A stretch of 64,000 nt of DNA from contig NZ_WMEA01000001.1 of the NCBI RefSeq assembly GCF_021735925.1, positions 1,952,001 through 2,016,000 of the forward strand, given 5' to 3'. The position numbers and the translations under genes were made by a program. This DNA is from Loktanella sp. M215 (GTDB taxonomy: Bacteria > Pseudomonadota > Alphaproteobacteria > Rhodobacterales > Rhodobacteraceae). Position 1 is the first letter of the stretch. Every line of letters starts with the position of its first letter. Under the pieces are notes generated by a model. That model saw only the letters and a list, made by a program, of their open reading frames with translations. It was not told the origin of the DNA and searched no databases. This document shows positions 8,435-17,670 of the stretch, in pieces.

Positions 8435-9313
8435 TCATTCGGCGGCCTTGCGTGACTGGCGATGCGGCTCGTCAGCGACCTCTGCCGGGTCCATGTCGCG
8501 GATCAGGCGTTGTTCGCCGGCGAGGCAGGTAAAGCGCTGGCCCTTCATCCGCCCGATCAGGGTCAGGCCGACCGTCTTCGCGATCTCGACCCCCCAGGCG
8601 GTAAAGCCGGAGCGGGAGACGAGGGTGGGGATACCCATCAGCGCGGTCTTGATGACCATTTCAGAGGTGAGACGGCCGGTGGTATAAAGCAGCTTGTCGG
8701 TCGCTGTGACACCTTCGGCGAACATCCAGCCCGCGATCTTGTCGACGGCGTTGTGACGGCCGACGTCCTCCATGTAGACAAGCGGCTGATCCGCCTGACA
8801 CAGCACCGTGCCGTGGATCGCCCCCGCTTCGAGGTAGAGCGACGGCGTGCGGTTGATCGTGGCGGCAAGCGTGTAAAGGTCGGACGTCCTGACCGGCGTT
8901 TCCGGCAGTTGCAGATCGTCCAGCCCCGCCATCATGTCGCCAAAGACCGTGCCCACTGCGCAGCCGGACGTCCGTGTCTTCTTCTGCAGCTTCGCTTCGT
9001 GGTCGGTCACGACGGCGGTGCGGACCACCACGACCTCCAGCTCCTCGTCGTAATCGACGCCGGTCACGGTGTCGTCGTCCGACAGCATCCCCTGATTGCG
9101 CAGAAACCCCAGCGCCAGATAGACCGGATAGTCGCCGATCGTCATGGCCGTGACGATTTCACGACTGTTGAGGTAGATGGTCAGAGGCCGCTCTTCGACC
9201 ACGCGCAAGTCGACCGTGCGGCCCGTTTGATCGGTGCCGGTGACGGCGCGTGTCAGGCGGGGCAGGGCCGGTTGCGGCGCGATGATGTAGGGCGTGTCGG
9301 TGAGGGTGGCCAA
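8435..9313 (-). CDS. fdhD: Formate dehydrogenase accessory sulfurtransferase FdhD
   Basis: 292 residues. The start is TTG at 9313, because an in-frame TGA lies two codons upstream and AGAGGA sits about 8 bp before it; no ATG occurs in the conserved N-terminus. FdhD passes sulfur from a cysteine desulfurase to bis-MGD of formate dehydrogenase. The sulfur-carrier loop reads TSGCAVGTVFGD with one cysteine, where E. coli has a C-x-x-C pair. Other family motifs: ERPLTIYLN, EDVGRHNAVDKIAGW and YTTGRLTSEMVIK. It is first in the Moco operon. No formate dehydrogenase structural gene lies in the window. Confidence 0.92.
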   Translation of the reverse strand: MATLTDTPYIIAPQPALPRLTRAVTGTDQTGRTVDLRVVEERPLTIYLNSREIVTAMTIGDYPVYLALGFLRNQGMLSDDDTVTGVDYDEELEVVVVRTAVVTDHEAKLQKKTRTSGCAVGTVFGDMMAGLDDLQLPETPVRTSDLYTLAATINRTPSLYLEAGAIHGTVLCQADQPLVYMEDVGRHNAVDKIAGWMFAEGVTATDKLLYTTGRLTSEMVIKTALMGIPTLVSRSGFTAWGVEIAKTVGLTLIGRMKGQRFTCLAGEQRLIRDMDPAEVADEPHRQSRKAAE

Positions 9314-9375
9314 TTGTCAATCCTCTGGCACAGGGGTAGGCATTGCGCGATTACTTCCAGACCTAGGCCAAACAC

Positions 9376-10071
9376 ATGACCTCTGCCACCACGAAATCCG
9401 TCTATTGGGAGGGGGTCCGGGCGGGTGCCCCTTTCGTGATCGTGGTCGTGCCGTTTTCGCTGCTGTTCGGCGTGGCCGCCACAGAGGCTGGCCTGACACT
9501 GGGGCAGGCGATGGGGTTCAGCGTGCTGGTGATCGCAGGGGCATCGCAGTTTGCCGCCCTGCAGATGATGGTGGATCATGCGGGGATCGCGCTGGTGCTG
9601 CTGGCAGCTTTGGCGGTCAACCTGCGGATGGCGATGTATTCGGCGGCCCTCGTGCCGTCGCTGGGACCGGCACCCCTGTGGCAGCGGGCATGCGTCGCCT
9701 ATCTGCTGTTCGACCAGACCTATCTTGCCAGCGTCAAGGCCTACGAGGAGCGGCCATCCCTGACGGTGCGCGAGCGCATCGTCTATTTCTTCGGGGTCGC
9801 GACACCGATCACCCCGATCTGGTGCGGCATGACGGCCGTGGGGGTGCTGGTCGGGGCCACGATCCCGCCTGCGATGGCACTCGATTTCGCCTTGCCGATC
9901 ACCTTTCTGGCCATGGTGGCGCCGATGCTGCGCACGCTTGCGCACGTGGCGGCGGCGGGCACATCCGTCGTTGTGGCACTGGCGTTGAGCGGTTTGCCGT
10001 CGGGCTTTGGCCTGCTGATTGCGGCGGCCTGCGCCATGGCGGTCGGCGTGCTGGTGGAGGAGCGGACATGA
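9376..10071 (+). CDS. azlC: AzlC family branched-chain amino acid exporter subunit
   Basis: 231 residues, mostly hydrophobic, with about five to six transmembrane helices. The N-terminus EGVRAGAPFVIVVVPFSLLFGVAATEAGL and GASQFAALQMM match AzlC (large subunit of two-component LIV exporters). It overlaps azlD by ATGA at 10068-10071, as in other azlCD pairs. It is divergent from fdhD with a 62-bp gap. The actual substrate is not shown by sequence. Confidence 0.88.
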   Translation: MTSATTKSVYWEGVRAGAPFVIVVVPFSLLFGVAATEAGLTLGQAMGFSVLVIAGASQFAALQMMVDHAGIALVLLAALAVNLRMAMYSAALVPSLGPAPLWQRACVAYLLFDQTYLASVKAYEERPSLTVRERIVYFFGVATPITPIWCGMTAVGVLVGATIPPAMALDFALPITFLAMVAPMLRTLAHVAAAGTSVVVALALSGLPSGFGLLIAAACAMAVGVLVEERT

Positions 10072-10403
10072 GTTACAGCACGGCAGAGATCTGGGGCATC
10101 ATCGCGGCACTGGCGGTGGCGACGTTCCTGATCCGGTTCTCGTTCCTTGGATTGATCGGAAACCGGGCGATGCCCCCGATCGTGTTGCGCCTGCTGCGCT
10201 ATACGCCGGTGGCCGTCCTGCCGGGGCTGGTGGCCCCGCTGGTGCTGTGGCCGGCAGCGACGGGCGGACAGCCCGATGCGGTGCGATTGGTCGCTGCGGC
10301 GGTCGCACTCGCTGTCGGGCTATGGACCCGCCAGGTCATCTGGGCGATTCTGTCGGGGTTTGCGGCGCTCTATATCGGGCTTTTCGTGGCCGGCGCCTTC
10401 TGA
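10068..10403 (+). CDS. azlD: AzlD family small membrane subunit
   Basis: 111 residues with about four hydrophobic segments; IRFSFLGLIGNRAMPP and LRYTPVAVLPGLVAPLVL are AzlD-like. Its start overlaps the azlC stop. It forms with AzlC the putative branched-chain amino acid exporter in the inner membrane. A short hairpin (10431-10452) follows and probably ends transcription. Confidence 0.85.
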   Translation: MSYSTAEIWGIIAALAVATFLIRFSFLGLIGNRAMPPIVLRLLRYTPVAVLPGLVAPLVLWPAATGGQPDAVRLVAAAVALAVGLWTRQVIWAILSGFAALYIGLFVAGAF

Positions 10404-10430
10404 GCGTCTTCACCACAGGTTGGCGCCTCT

Positions 10431-10452
10431 CCGATTTTTCACAGAAAATCGG
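10431..10452. terminator. Hairpin between convergent azlD and lipoprotein gene
   Basis: CCGATTTT ... AAAATCGG is an 8-bp perfect stem with a 6-nt loop and A/T runs on both sides. It sits between convergent gene ends and probably serves both. A related hairpin, CCGATTTTTCG/CGAAAAATCGG, lies at 55960. Confidence 0.6.
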
Positions 10453-10461
10453 CCTTGGCCC

Positions 10462-11076
10462 TCAGCGCAGCTGCATCTCGATTTCCGCCAGCGCCAGCGC
10501 CTTGTTGTCCGGATCGTTCTCGCGCCATTCCCGCGTCGTCACACCGGGCAACTGGCCAAACGCTTCGGCCAGCGTGTTGGGAAAGAAGGTCTGCGGCAGG
10601 TCCGACAGACCGGGCAATTGTCGCAACAGTCGCGATGTTGCGTTGGTGCAGAACGATTTGGGCACGGGCCCGTTGGTCAGCGCCAGTTGCAGGGCCTGTT
10701 CCGCGACCGCGTCGGTGACCGGCAGGGTCTGGCCCAGCACGTAGAAGGTCTCTCGGGCGTGGTAGCTTATGTAATAGGCTTCGACCTGGGGGGTCACACC
10801 GAATAGGACGTCGTTGCGTTCCGCGATCGTGCTGTGGCGAAAGCTGCCGGCAGGATCAAAGATCACCCGCTGGCTGGGCGCGTCGATCAGCAGGCTGGAG
10901 TGCGCGCCGCTGTCCGAGCTGACACTGCGCATCGTGAACAGCGTCAGGACCCGAGGACCGGGCCCTGCGAACCGCTTTTCCGCGATCATCTCTGGTGGGG
11001 AAGACGTCTGCGGCGCAGCACAGGCGGCGACTGCCGCCAGCGGCAGACCGCAGACCAGCGCGCGACGCGAGATCAT
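10462..11076 (-). CDS. Putative lipoprotein, possibly a permuted papain-like cysteine peptidase
   Basis: 204 residues. The N-terminus ISRRALVCGLPLAAVAACAAP is a lipoprotein signal with a lipobox-like AAVAAC. In the mature part, SGAHSSLLIDAPSQR is followed about 80 residues later by SFCTNATSRLL. A His segment preceding a Cys-Thr-Asn helix resembles the arrangement of permuted NlpC/P60- and YiiX-type proteins. This is a weak, fold-level suggestion. The start overlaps the stop of the upstream subunit IV gene (TGATG). Confidence 0.6.
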   Translation of the reverse strand: MISRRALVCGLPLAAVAACAAPQTSSPPEMIAEKRFAGPGPRVLTLFTMRSVSSDSGAHSSLLIDAPSQRVIFDPAGSFRHSTIAERNDVLFGVTPQVEAYYISYHARETFYVLGQTLPVTDAVAEQALQLALTNGPVPKSFCTNATSRLLRQLPGLSDLPQTFFPNTLAEAFGQLPGVTTREWRENDPDNKALALAEIEMQLR

Positions 11077-11210
11077 CAGCCGTTCGCGAGGGCGAGCAGG
11101 ATCAGAAGGACGACGATCGCGATGGCACCGCGTGATACGAACCAGATAAAGCTGTCGAAGGTCTTTTCCTGAACGGTGACGTCCATTTCGCCATGCTTGT
11201 GGTCTGCCAT
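11076..11210 (-). CDS. aa3-type cytochrome c oxidase subunit IV
   Basis: 44 residues: a hydrophilic N-terminus ADHKHGEMDVTVQEKTF, then one transmembrane helix (WFVSRGAIAIVVLLILLALAN). The MADHKHGxMD start and single helix are typical of the small bacterial aa3 oxidase subunit IV family of Rhodobacterales. AGGACG lies 5-11 bp upstream depending on which of two ATGs (11210 or 11216) is used; I chose the conserved one. The other oxidase subunits are not in the window. Confidence 0.85.
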   Translation of the reverse strand: MADHKHGEMDVTVQEKTFDSFIWFVSRGAIAIVVLLILLALANG

Positions 11211-11295
11211 CTGCATCGTCCTTGTCTGATGTGTCGACCCTGTCCTAGCCGATCCACGGACGCCTGTCACGCCCCCGTGGCAAGACCGTCCCACG

Positions 11296-12675
11296 TCAGT
11301 TTGCCGTCCGCGCCATGCGGTCCAGACCGCTGCGAAGCGCATCAATGCAATCGGGATCGAATGCGGTGCTGCGGTCCCGGTCGAGAATGGTAAAGACCTC
11401 GGCAATGGGCATCGCCGCGCGGTAGGGACGCTTGGCCGACAAGGCATCGAAGACATCCGCCACGGTGACGATGCGGGTGGAGAGTGGCAAACTGTCGCCG
11501 TCACAGCCGCTGGGATAGCCCTTGCCGTCCAGCCTTTCGTGGTGGTCACGGGCGAGGGGCGCGATGTCGCCGAACACCGCAATGTTGGACAGGATATCCG
11601 CACCGGTATCGGGATGCTGGCGGATGGCGGTCCATTCGCTGGAATCAAGCTTGCCCGCCTTGTCGAGGATCTGATTGCTGATACCGAGTTTGCCCAGATC
11701 GTGCAGAAGCGCGCCACGCCGCAGCCAGCGACGGCCGGCGGGATCGTGTCCCATCTGTTCCGCAATGATATCCGCGTAGAAGGTGACGCGGCGGGAGTGG
11801 TCGGCGGTAAAATTGCTTTTTGCGTCGATGACATCGGCAAAGGCCTGCGCGATGTCGTCCAGGTATCCGGCATCGACCACCGCAAGCCGGTGTCCCGAAG
11901 GCTGCGACAGGACAAGCGATTGAAGAAACGGCGATGTCAGATCGGCCCAGAACCCGGGATCGGCGGCAAGTCGTGTGAAGGTGGAAACCAGATCCGGGTC
12001 GAACCACGATCCCGCACGGCGCTGGACTTCCAGCAGGGCGGCGGCACGCCCGCCGCTGCTGTGAAAGATGTCGACGACCTGCGATAACAGGGCGATGCGC
12101 GCATTGAGCGGGATCGCCTCCCCCGCCAGTCCCGCAGGGCGACCGCCGCCATCCCAGTGTTCGTCAAGGCATCGGACCCCGTCCTGAACGGCAGTTGAAA
12201 ATCGCATGCGTGCGGCGATGTCAGCGCCACGGTGGCAACGGGTCTCGATCAGGTCGTCGACGATCTCGCCACCGTTGCGCAGGATGTTGATAATGGCGCC
12301 GATCCGTTCGGTAAGGCCCGATTCCAGCCCCGTCTTTGCGAAGACGAACCGCAGGGCCGCAGACAGGCTGCCGTCGATCGACTTGAAGTCGCGTTTGAAG
12401 GACAGATCATCTGCCAGATACAGCTCGCAGATCCGGGCGGCATTGGAGGAGCAGCCGAGATCCTTGAGCAGAAGGGTGTAGTAAAGATCGTCCATCTCGG
12501 CGTCATTCAGGCCCATCATCTCGCCAATGCGGGTGCCGATGTGGCAGCACCGGATGCAATGACCGGGCGCCTGACCTTCGGTCAGATCAAGGGCGTGGGA
12601 CAGCGGACCGAGGATATCGGCCAGGCGCAGTGCCGAGGCGTGACCGGACGTATGGGGGAGGATGTGCATTGTCAT
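11296..12675 (-). CDS. HD-GYP domain phosphohydrolase with two HD-like halves
   Basis: 459 residues from the ATG at 12675; a GTG at 12690 is possible. The C-terminal half is a full HD-GYP domain: DHSRRVTFYADIIAEQ, HDLGKLGISNQIL, HHERLDGKGYPSG and DVFDALSAKRPYR. The N-terminal half is a degenerate HD region (GHCIRCCHIGTRIGEMMGL, LLKDLGCSSNAARI). HD-GYP proteins hydrolyse cyclic-di-GMP to GMP; the GYP triplet is present as GKGYP. The paired degenerate and active arrangement is common in this family. No membrane segment was seen. Confidence 0.85.
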   Translation of the reverse strand: MTMHILPHTSGHASALRLADILGPLSHALDLTEGQAPGHCIRCCHIGTRIGEMMGLNDAEMDDLYYTLLLKDLGCSSNAARICELYLADDLSFKRDFKSIDGSLSAALRFVFAKTGLESGLTERIGAIINILRNGGEIVDDLIETRCHRGADIAARMRFSTAVQDGVRCLDEHWDGGGRPAGLAGEAIPLNARIALLSQVVDIFHSSGGRAAALLEVQRRAGSWFDPDLVSTFTRLAADPGFWADLTSPFLQSLVLSQPSGHRLAVVDAGYLDDIAQAFADVIDAKSNFTADHSRRVTFYADIIAEQMGHDPAGRRWLRRGALLHDLGKLGISNQILDKAGKLDSSEWTAIRQHPDTGADILSNIAVFGDIAPLARDHHERLDGKGYPSGCDGDSLPLSTRIVTVADVFDALSAKRPYRAAMPIAEVFTILDRDRSTAFDPDCIDALRSGLDRMARTAN

Positions 12676-12710
12676 GGCGCCACACTTCACATGTGATCAT
12701 TAATGCCACG

Positions 12711-13736
12711 TCAGGGAATGGCACGATAGTACCATGCATTGTCGGTACCTTTGGTCCGTGTCGCGCGACCGGTCTGGTGCAGGTGGTTCAGGTGGGCCAC
12801 CGCCTCGACGAGTGCGAGGCCGTAGGTCTCTGGACCGATGGTGCGCTTGAAGAGTGGCGCAAAGCAGTCCCCTGCGGTGCGCGGCGTGGCGATATGGCCG
12901 TGCAGACGGGCGAGGGCCGCGTGGTGATTGTCGATCATCTGGGTCAACCGCAGGGGCAGGCCGGTATAAGGCAGTTTGTGTCCGCCCAGCACCAGCTGGT
13001 CCGGGCGGGCGTGGGGCTGGAACCGCTGGCAGCTTGCGATCCAGTCACCGACGGGATCGGCATCGGGCTCCGTCGGGTAGACGCCGAGGTTCGGGCTGAT
13101 CGACAGCAGCAGCTGGTCGCCACCGATCACGAGGTGATCGTCGCGGGACCAGAATGTGGCATGCTCCGGCGCATGCCCGTCGCCCATCCGGATGTCCCAC
13201 GTCCGGCCGCCGATGCGGATCGTGGCGTCGTCGACCAGTCGGGTAAAGCCCAAGGGCAGCGGGTGAACGCAATCCGCGAAATTGAAGGGCCTGTCGTGCC
13301 GGCGCTGCGCGAGGGTCGCGGGATCCATGCCGGCCGCCTGCCAGTAGGCGATCTGCGCCGGCGTCGCCCGGTCCTGAACGTCGAGGGTCAGCATGCGTGC
13401 CATCAGCCAGGCGGTCCGCGGCATCAGCAGGACCGCCCCCTTTTCAATGAACCAGCCAGCGAGGCCGACGTGATCCGGGTGGTGGTGCGTGACGATCAGG
13501 CGCGTGACGGGCTTGCCCGCGAGGGGACCGTCCAGCAGGTCCTGCCAGAGGGCACGCGTCGTGCGGCTGTCAAAGCCGGTGTCGACGATCGTCCAACCGT
13601 CACCCTCGTCGAAGGCATAGATATTGACGTGATCGAGCGCCATCGGCAGGGGCAGGCGCATCCAGAGCACACCGGGCGCGACTTCGATCGCCGTGCCGGG
13701 GGTGGGGGGATCGGGAAAGGGTGTCGTGATTTTCAT
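12711..13736 (-). CDS. MBL-fold metallo-hydrolase
   Basis: 341 residues. The metal-binding motif THHHPDHVG (HxHxDH), then GDGHAPEHA, a conserved Asp (IGGDQLL) and GGHKLPY give the ligand set of the metallo-beta-lactamase fold. The extended C-terminal helical part (NHLHQTGRATR) is typical of the large LACTB2-like MBL hydrolases, whose substrates are often thioesters. The start at MKITTPFPD is preferred over the longer open frame because the upstream part covers the intergenic repeat. It lies 3' of the acyl-CoA dehydrogenase gene, same strand. Confidence 0.8.
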   Translation of the reverse strand: MKITTPFPDPPTPGTAIEVAPGVLWMRLPLPMALDHVNIYAFDEGDGWTIVDTGFDSRTTRALWQDLLDGPLAGKPVTRLIVTHHHPDHVGLAGWFIEKGAVLLMPRTAWLMARMLTLDVQDRATPAQIAYWQAAGMDPATLAQRRHDRPFNFADCVHPLPLGFTRLVDDATIRIGGRTWDIRMGDGHAPEHATFWSRDDHLVIGGDQLLLSISPNLGVYPTEPDADPVGDWIASCQRFQPHARPDQLVLGGHKLPYTGLPLRLTQMIDNHHAALARLHGHIATPRTAGDCFAPLFKRTIGPETYGLALVEAVAHLNHLHQTGRATRTKGTDNAWYYRAIP

Positions 13737-13839
13737 GCGAACGGCCTGACGGATCCTGCGCGGAACGTAAAGCGGGGTCGGTGCGCGACGCTGTTGCCCG
13801 CTGCGCGGGCAAGGCGCCCCGCCCACCGTCCCCCATGCC

Positions 13840-13915
13840 TGCGGCCAGCTGCTTCTTCTGGTCTAAAATACTTCCGCCGGAGGCATTCGGCCCGCAGGGC
13901 CGAACGGGGACATCC
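13840..13915. repeat. Dispersed intergenic repeat, copy 2
   Basis: The core CTTCTTCTGGTCTAAAATAC at 13852 onward is followed by TTCCGCCGGAGG and a GGC-rich inverted repeat (TTCGGCCC GCA GGGCCGAA). The same core occurs at 4614-4636 (opposite strand) and 55900-55922. It lies just downstream of the acyl-CoA dehydrogenase stop. Confidence 0.7.
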
Positions 13916-13920
13916 GCAAG

Positions 13921-15624
13921 TCACGCAGCCAGATCGTCGGGAGAAATCGCCAGAAGGTCGTCCGACCCTTCGCGCACCTGTGCCAGAAGGCCGGTCACGT
14001 CTGGCAGCAGTCGCTTGATGTAGAAGGTTGCAAGGCGGGCGCGGGCGGTATCGCCGTGGATCGCCGCTGCGAGGTGCGCGTGGCCACCGAGGACCCGGGC
14101 GAAAGCCGCAAGGTAGGGCACGGCGCCCGCGAACCGCTGTTGCAGGTCGGTCTGCGCAACCAGCCAGTCCGTCGTTTCGCGCAGGTCCTCCGCCGCCTGC
14201 CAGACCGCTTCTGTCAGGTCCGCGTGGGTCGATCGTGCGGCTTCGGCGCCGGTCTGGATTTCCTCGATCAGCAGGCGGGCGGCGTCGCCGCCGTCCATCA
14301 GCTTGCGGGCGACGAGGTCCATCGCCTGAATGCCGTTGGTGCCTTCGTAGATCGCCGTGACACGGACGTCGCGCAGATACTGGGCGGCCCCCGTTTCCTC
14401 GACAAAGCCCATGCCGCCGTGGACCTGCACCCCCATCGAGGCGACCTTGATGCCGGTGTCGGTTCCGAACGCCTTGGTGATGGGCGTGAGAAAGGCGGCG
14501 CGGGCGCGCCATGCGGCGTCGCCCGTGGCGGTCGTCATGTCGATGGCGCAGGCGCACATCAGGGCGATGGCGCGGGCGGCGAAGGTGTCGGCCTTCATCT
14601 CGGCCAGCATCCGGCGCACGTCGGCGTGTTCGATGATACTGCCGGTGCCGCCGACTTTGCCCTGTTTTCGGTCCTGCGCGTAGTGCAGCGCGTGCTGGTA
14701 GGCGCCGTCGGCGACACCGATGCCTTGCGTGCCGACCCCTAGGCGGGCGTTGTTCATCATGGTGAACATCGCCGCCATGCCGCCGTTTTCCGCGCCCACC
14801 ATCCAGCCGGTGGCCCCGGCATATTCCATGACAGCCGTTGGGCTGCCGTGCAGGCCCAGCTTGTGTTCCAGCGACACGACCCGCAGGTCGTTGGCTTTGC
14901 CGGGCTTGCCATCCGCATCGGGAATGAACTTCGGCACCAGAAACAGGCTGATCCCCTTGGTGCCCGGCACGCCGTCGGGCAGGCGAGCGAGGACAAGGTG
15001 GCAGACGTTGTCGGTAAAGTCGTTGTCAGCCCAAGAGATGTAGATCTTCTGTCCCGTGATCGCGTAGGTGCCGTCGCCGTTGTCCGTGGCCTTTGAGCGC
15101 AACGCGCCCACGTCGGAGCCCGCCTGCGGTTCGGTCAGGTTCATCGTGCCGCACCACTCGCCAGAGATCAGCTTGGGGATATACAGGTCGCGCAGCGTGT
15201 CCGATGCATGGTGCTCCAGCGCCTCGATCTGGCCCTGGGTCATCAACGGGTTCAGTTGCAGCGACAGGCAGGCCGCCGACATCATGTCGTTGACGGCGGT
15301 GGTCAATGCCATCGGCAGGCCCATGCCACCATTGGCGGGGTCGGCGGACATCCCGATCCATCCACCTTCCGCAATCGCCTTGTAGCCGTCGGCAAAGCCG
15401 GGGGAGGTGCGCACGATTCCGTTTTCCAGATGCGCCGGGTGCAGGTCGCCGGCGCGATTCAGCGGCGCGAGGACTTCTTCGCACATCTTCGCGGCCTCGG
15501 TCAGAATGGCGTCGGTCATGTCCGGGGTCGCCTCGCTGAACCTGTCGGTCGCGGTCACGGCGTCGAAACCTGCGAGGTGGTCGAGCAGAAAGCGGAAATC
15601 GGCGACGGGGGCACGGTACGGCAT
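13921..15624 (-). CDS. Acyl-CoA dehydrogenase (DmdC-like large subfamily)
   Basis: 567 residues from the ATG at 15624, preceded by AGGAGG. The N-terminus PYRAPVADFRFLLDHL, FAD/substrate motifs GTMNLTEPQAGSDVGALRS and QKIYISWAD, and late motifs GIGVADGAYQHALHYAQDRKQG and YEGTNGIQAMDLVARK define the ~590-residue acyl-CoA dehydrogenases that include DmdC (methylmercaptopropionyl-CoA dehydrogenase of DMSP demethylation). Roseobacters carry several paralogues, so the substrate is not settled. No other dmd gene is nearby. Confidence 0.85.
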   Translation of the reverse strand: MPYRAPVADFRFLLDHLAGFDAVTATDRFSEATPDMTDAILTEAAKMCEEVLAPLNRAGDLHPAHLENGIVRTSPGFADGYKAIAEGGWIGMSADPANGGMGLPMALTTAVNDMMSAACLSLQLNPLMTQGQIEALEHHASDTLRDLYIPKLISGEWCGTMNLTEPQAGSDVGALRSKATDNGDGTYAITGQKIYISWADNDFTDNVCHLVLARLPDGVPGTKGISLFLVPKFIPDADGKPGKANDLRVVSLEHKLGLHGSPTAVMEYAGATGWMVGAENGGMAAMFTMMNNARLGVGTQGIGVADGAYQHALHYAQDRKQGKVGGTGSIIEHADVRRMLAEMKADTFAARAIALMCACAIDMTTATGDAAWRARAAFLTPITKAFGTDTGIKVASMGVQVHGGMGFVEETGAAQYLRDVRVTAIYEGTNGIQAMDLVARKLMDGGDAARLLIEEIQTGAEAARSTHADLTEAVWQAAEDLRETTDWLVAQTDLQQRFAGAVPYLAAFARVLGGHAHLAAAIHGDTARARLATFYIKRLLPDVTGLLAQVREGSDDLLAISPDDLAA

Positions 15625-15704
15625 GGGGGCTCCTCCTGGGGTCTGCTTGGCAAGGCAGGTGCGCTGCGCTATGCACACGCGATCCTGACCAAGGTAGCCG
15701 CCCC

Positions 15705-16673
15705 ATGCAATCGCGCAATGACAACGCCACGTCAGAGACGGTCGTGCTTTCGACAGATGCGGCGGGGCTGGCCAGCGCGGCAGAGGTCCTGCGGGCAGGG
15801 GGTTTGATCGCCTTTCCGACCGAGACGGTCTATGGTCTGGGGGCCGATGCGCGGCAATCGGACGCGGTTGCGGGCATCTTTGCGGCCAAGGGCCGGCCGA
15901 GCTTCAATCCGTTGATCGTGCACGTGGCGGACCTTGCGGCGGCAGAGGCGCTGGTGACGTTTACCCCGCAGGCTTACCGTTTGGCGCAGGCCTTCTGGCC
16001 CGGCGCCTTGACACTTGTGCTGCCACTGCGGGCGGGTTCGGGCGTGTCATCGCTGGTGACAGCGGGTCTTGCGACGCTGGCCGTGCGGGTGCCGGATCAT
16101 CCCGTGGCGCAGGGACTTCTGCGCGCGTTCGGCGGTCCGGTGGCGGCACCGAGCGCCAATCCGTCCGGCCGCATCAGTCCGACGACCCCGGCGCATGTCC
16201 TGACCGGGCTGAACGGACGGATCGCGGGCATTGTCGATGGCGGTGCCTGCGGCGTTGGGGTCGAATCGACGATCGTTGACGTGACCGGCGACCCCGTGCT
16301 GTTGCGCGCCGGTGGCATCCCGGCAGAGGTGCTGGCGGAGGCGCTGGGCGCTCCGCTTGCGCATCCGTCCGCAGAGGGCACAATCGCGGCCCCCGGCATG
16401 ATGGCCAGCCACTATGCGCCGCAGGGGGCCGTGCGGTTGAACGCGACGGCGGCATTGCCGGGCGAAGTGTTGCTTGGCTTTGGCGCTGTGGCAGGGGATC
16501 TGACCCTGTCGCGCAGCGGCGATCTGCGCGAGGCGGCGGCAAACCTGTTCGACTGCCTGCACCGGTTGGATGCCATGGCGGCCACGGCGATTGCCGTGGC
16601 GCCGGTGCCCAATCACGGGCTTGGGGCCGCGATCAACGACCGTCTGCGGCGGGCGGCGGCGCCACGGGACTGA
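15705..16673 (+). CDS. L-threonylcarbamoyladenylate synthase (Sua5/YrdC)
   Basis: 322 residues, the long Sua5 form. The YrdC domain carries LRAGGLIAFPTETVYGLGAD, KGRPSFNPLIVHV, RVPDHPVAQ, PVAAPSANPSGRISPT and VESTIVD. The C-terminal Sua5 extension begins after PGMMASHYAPQ. The enzyme makes threonylcarbamoyl-AMP from threonine, bicarbonate and ATP for the t6A37 modification of ANN-decoding tRNAs. Divergent from the acyl-CoA dehydrogenase. Confidence 0.92.
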   Translation: MQSRNDNATSETVVLSTDAAGLASAAEVLRAGGLIAFPTETVYGLGADARQSDAVAGIFAAKGRPSFNPLIVHVADLAAAEALVTFTPQAYRLAQAFWPGALTLVLPLRAGSGVSSLVTAGLATLAVRVPDHPVAQGLLRAFGGPVAAPSANPSGRISPTTPAHVLTGLNGRIAGIVDGGACGVGVESTIVDVTGDPVLLRAGGIPAEVLAEALGAPLAHPSAEGTIAAPGMMASHYAPQGAVRLNATAALPGEVLLGFGAVAGDLTLSRSGDLREAAANLFDCLHRLDAMAATAIAVAPVPNHGLGAAINDRLRRAAAPRD

Positions 16674-16719
16674 ACTTCATGCCGCCGCGCGGCGTTGTTG
16701 CCAAAAGGGGAGCTGTTTC

Positions 16720-17670
16720 ATGGCCGGACATCATCATCACGTCGACCCGGGTGCAGGCGACCGCCGTATCGTGGCTGCCGTCGGCGTCAACCTGCTGCTG
16801 ACCGTGGCGCAGATCGTTGGTGGCATCTTTTCCGGCAGCCTCGCGCTGATTGCCGATGCGATCCACAATCTGTCCGACGCGCTGGCCCTCGTGATCGCGT
16901 TCGGGGCGCGCAAGATCGCGCGCAGGCCTGCGGACAAGGCAATGACCTTTGGCTATGCCCGGGCCGAGGTCGTGGCGGCGTTGATCAATTACACCACGCT
17001 GATCGTGATCGGGATCTGGCTGGTCTACGAAGGCATCGCGCGGCTGATCACGCCCGCAGGGGTCGATGGCTGGCTCGTGATCTGGATCGCGGCGCTCGCG
17101 CTGGTGATCGACCTGGTCACGGCAGCACTCACCTTCGCCATGAGCAAGGATAGCATGAACATCCGCGCGGCGTTCCTGCACAATGTCTCTGACGCGCTGG
17201 GATCGGTCGGCGTGATCGTGGCGGGCGTGCTGATCCTGACCTTCGGCTGGACATGGGTCGACCCCGTCGTGACGCTGGCAATCGCCGGCTACATTTTGTG
17301 GCAGTCCCTGACCGAGATCGGTCCCGTGATCCGCCTGCTGATGCTGGGCAGCCCGGTCGAGGCGGATGCGGACGCCATCGTGGCCGACATGCGCGCCGTG
17401 GACGGCGTGGCGGATGTCCACCATGTCCACCTGTGGATGATCGACGAGGCGCGCAACGCCGTCGATGCTCATGTCGTCGTGGCAGAGGGTGACTGGAACC
17501 GGGCCGACGCAGTAAAGGACGCGGTGCGTGCCGCGCTCTCAGGTCACGGTGTTTCGCATGCCACGCTCGAAATCGAGTGCAGTCGCCACGCCTGCCGCGA
17601 TCAGCAATTGTTCGGCTCAAAGCCTGCAGCGCGCGCCGGACATGGTGCCGTGCATGCACACGTCCACTAA
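16720..17670 (+). CDS. Cation diffusion facilitator (CDF) metal efflux transporter
   Basis: 316 residues. A His-rich N-terminus (GHHHHVD) is followed by about six transmembrane helices. LIADAIHNLSDALALVIAF (HxxxD, TM2) and FLHNVSDALGSVGVI (HxxxD, TM5) form the metal site of the ZitB/CzcD-type Zn family. The cytoplasmic C-terminal domain has VADVHHVHLWMID and ends in a His-containing tail. It probably exports Zn(II) or related divalent metals with proton exchange. AAAAGGGGAG lies upstream of the ATG. Confidence 0.9.
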   Translation: MAGHHHHVDPGAGDRRIVAAVGVNLLLTVAQIVGGIFSGSLALIADAIHNLSDALALVIAFGARKIARRPADKAMTFGYARAEVVAALINYTTLIVIGIWLVYEGIARLITPAGVDGWLVIWIAALALVIDLVTAALTFAMSKDSMNIRAAFLHNVSDALGSVGVIVAGVLILTFGWTWVDPVVTLAIAGYILWQSLTEIGPVIRLLMLGSPVEADADAIVADMRAVDGVADVHHVHLWMIDEARNAVDAHVVVAEGDWNRADAVKDAVRAALSGHGVSHATLEIECSRHACRDQQLFGSKPAARAGHGAVHAHVH

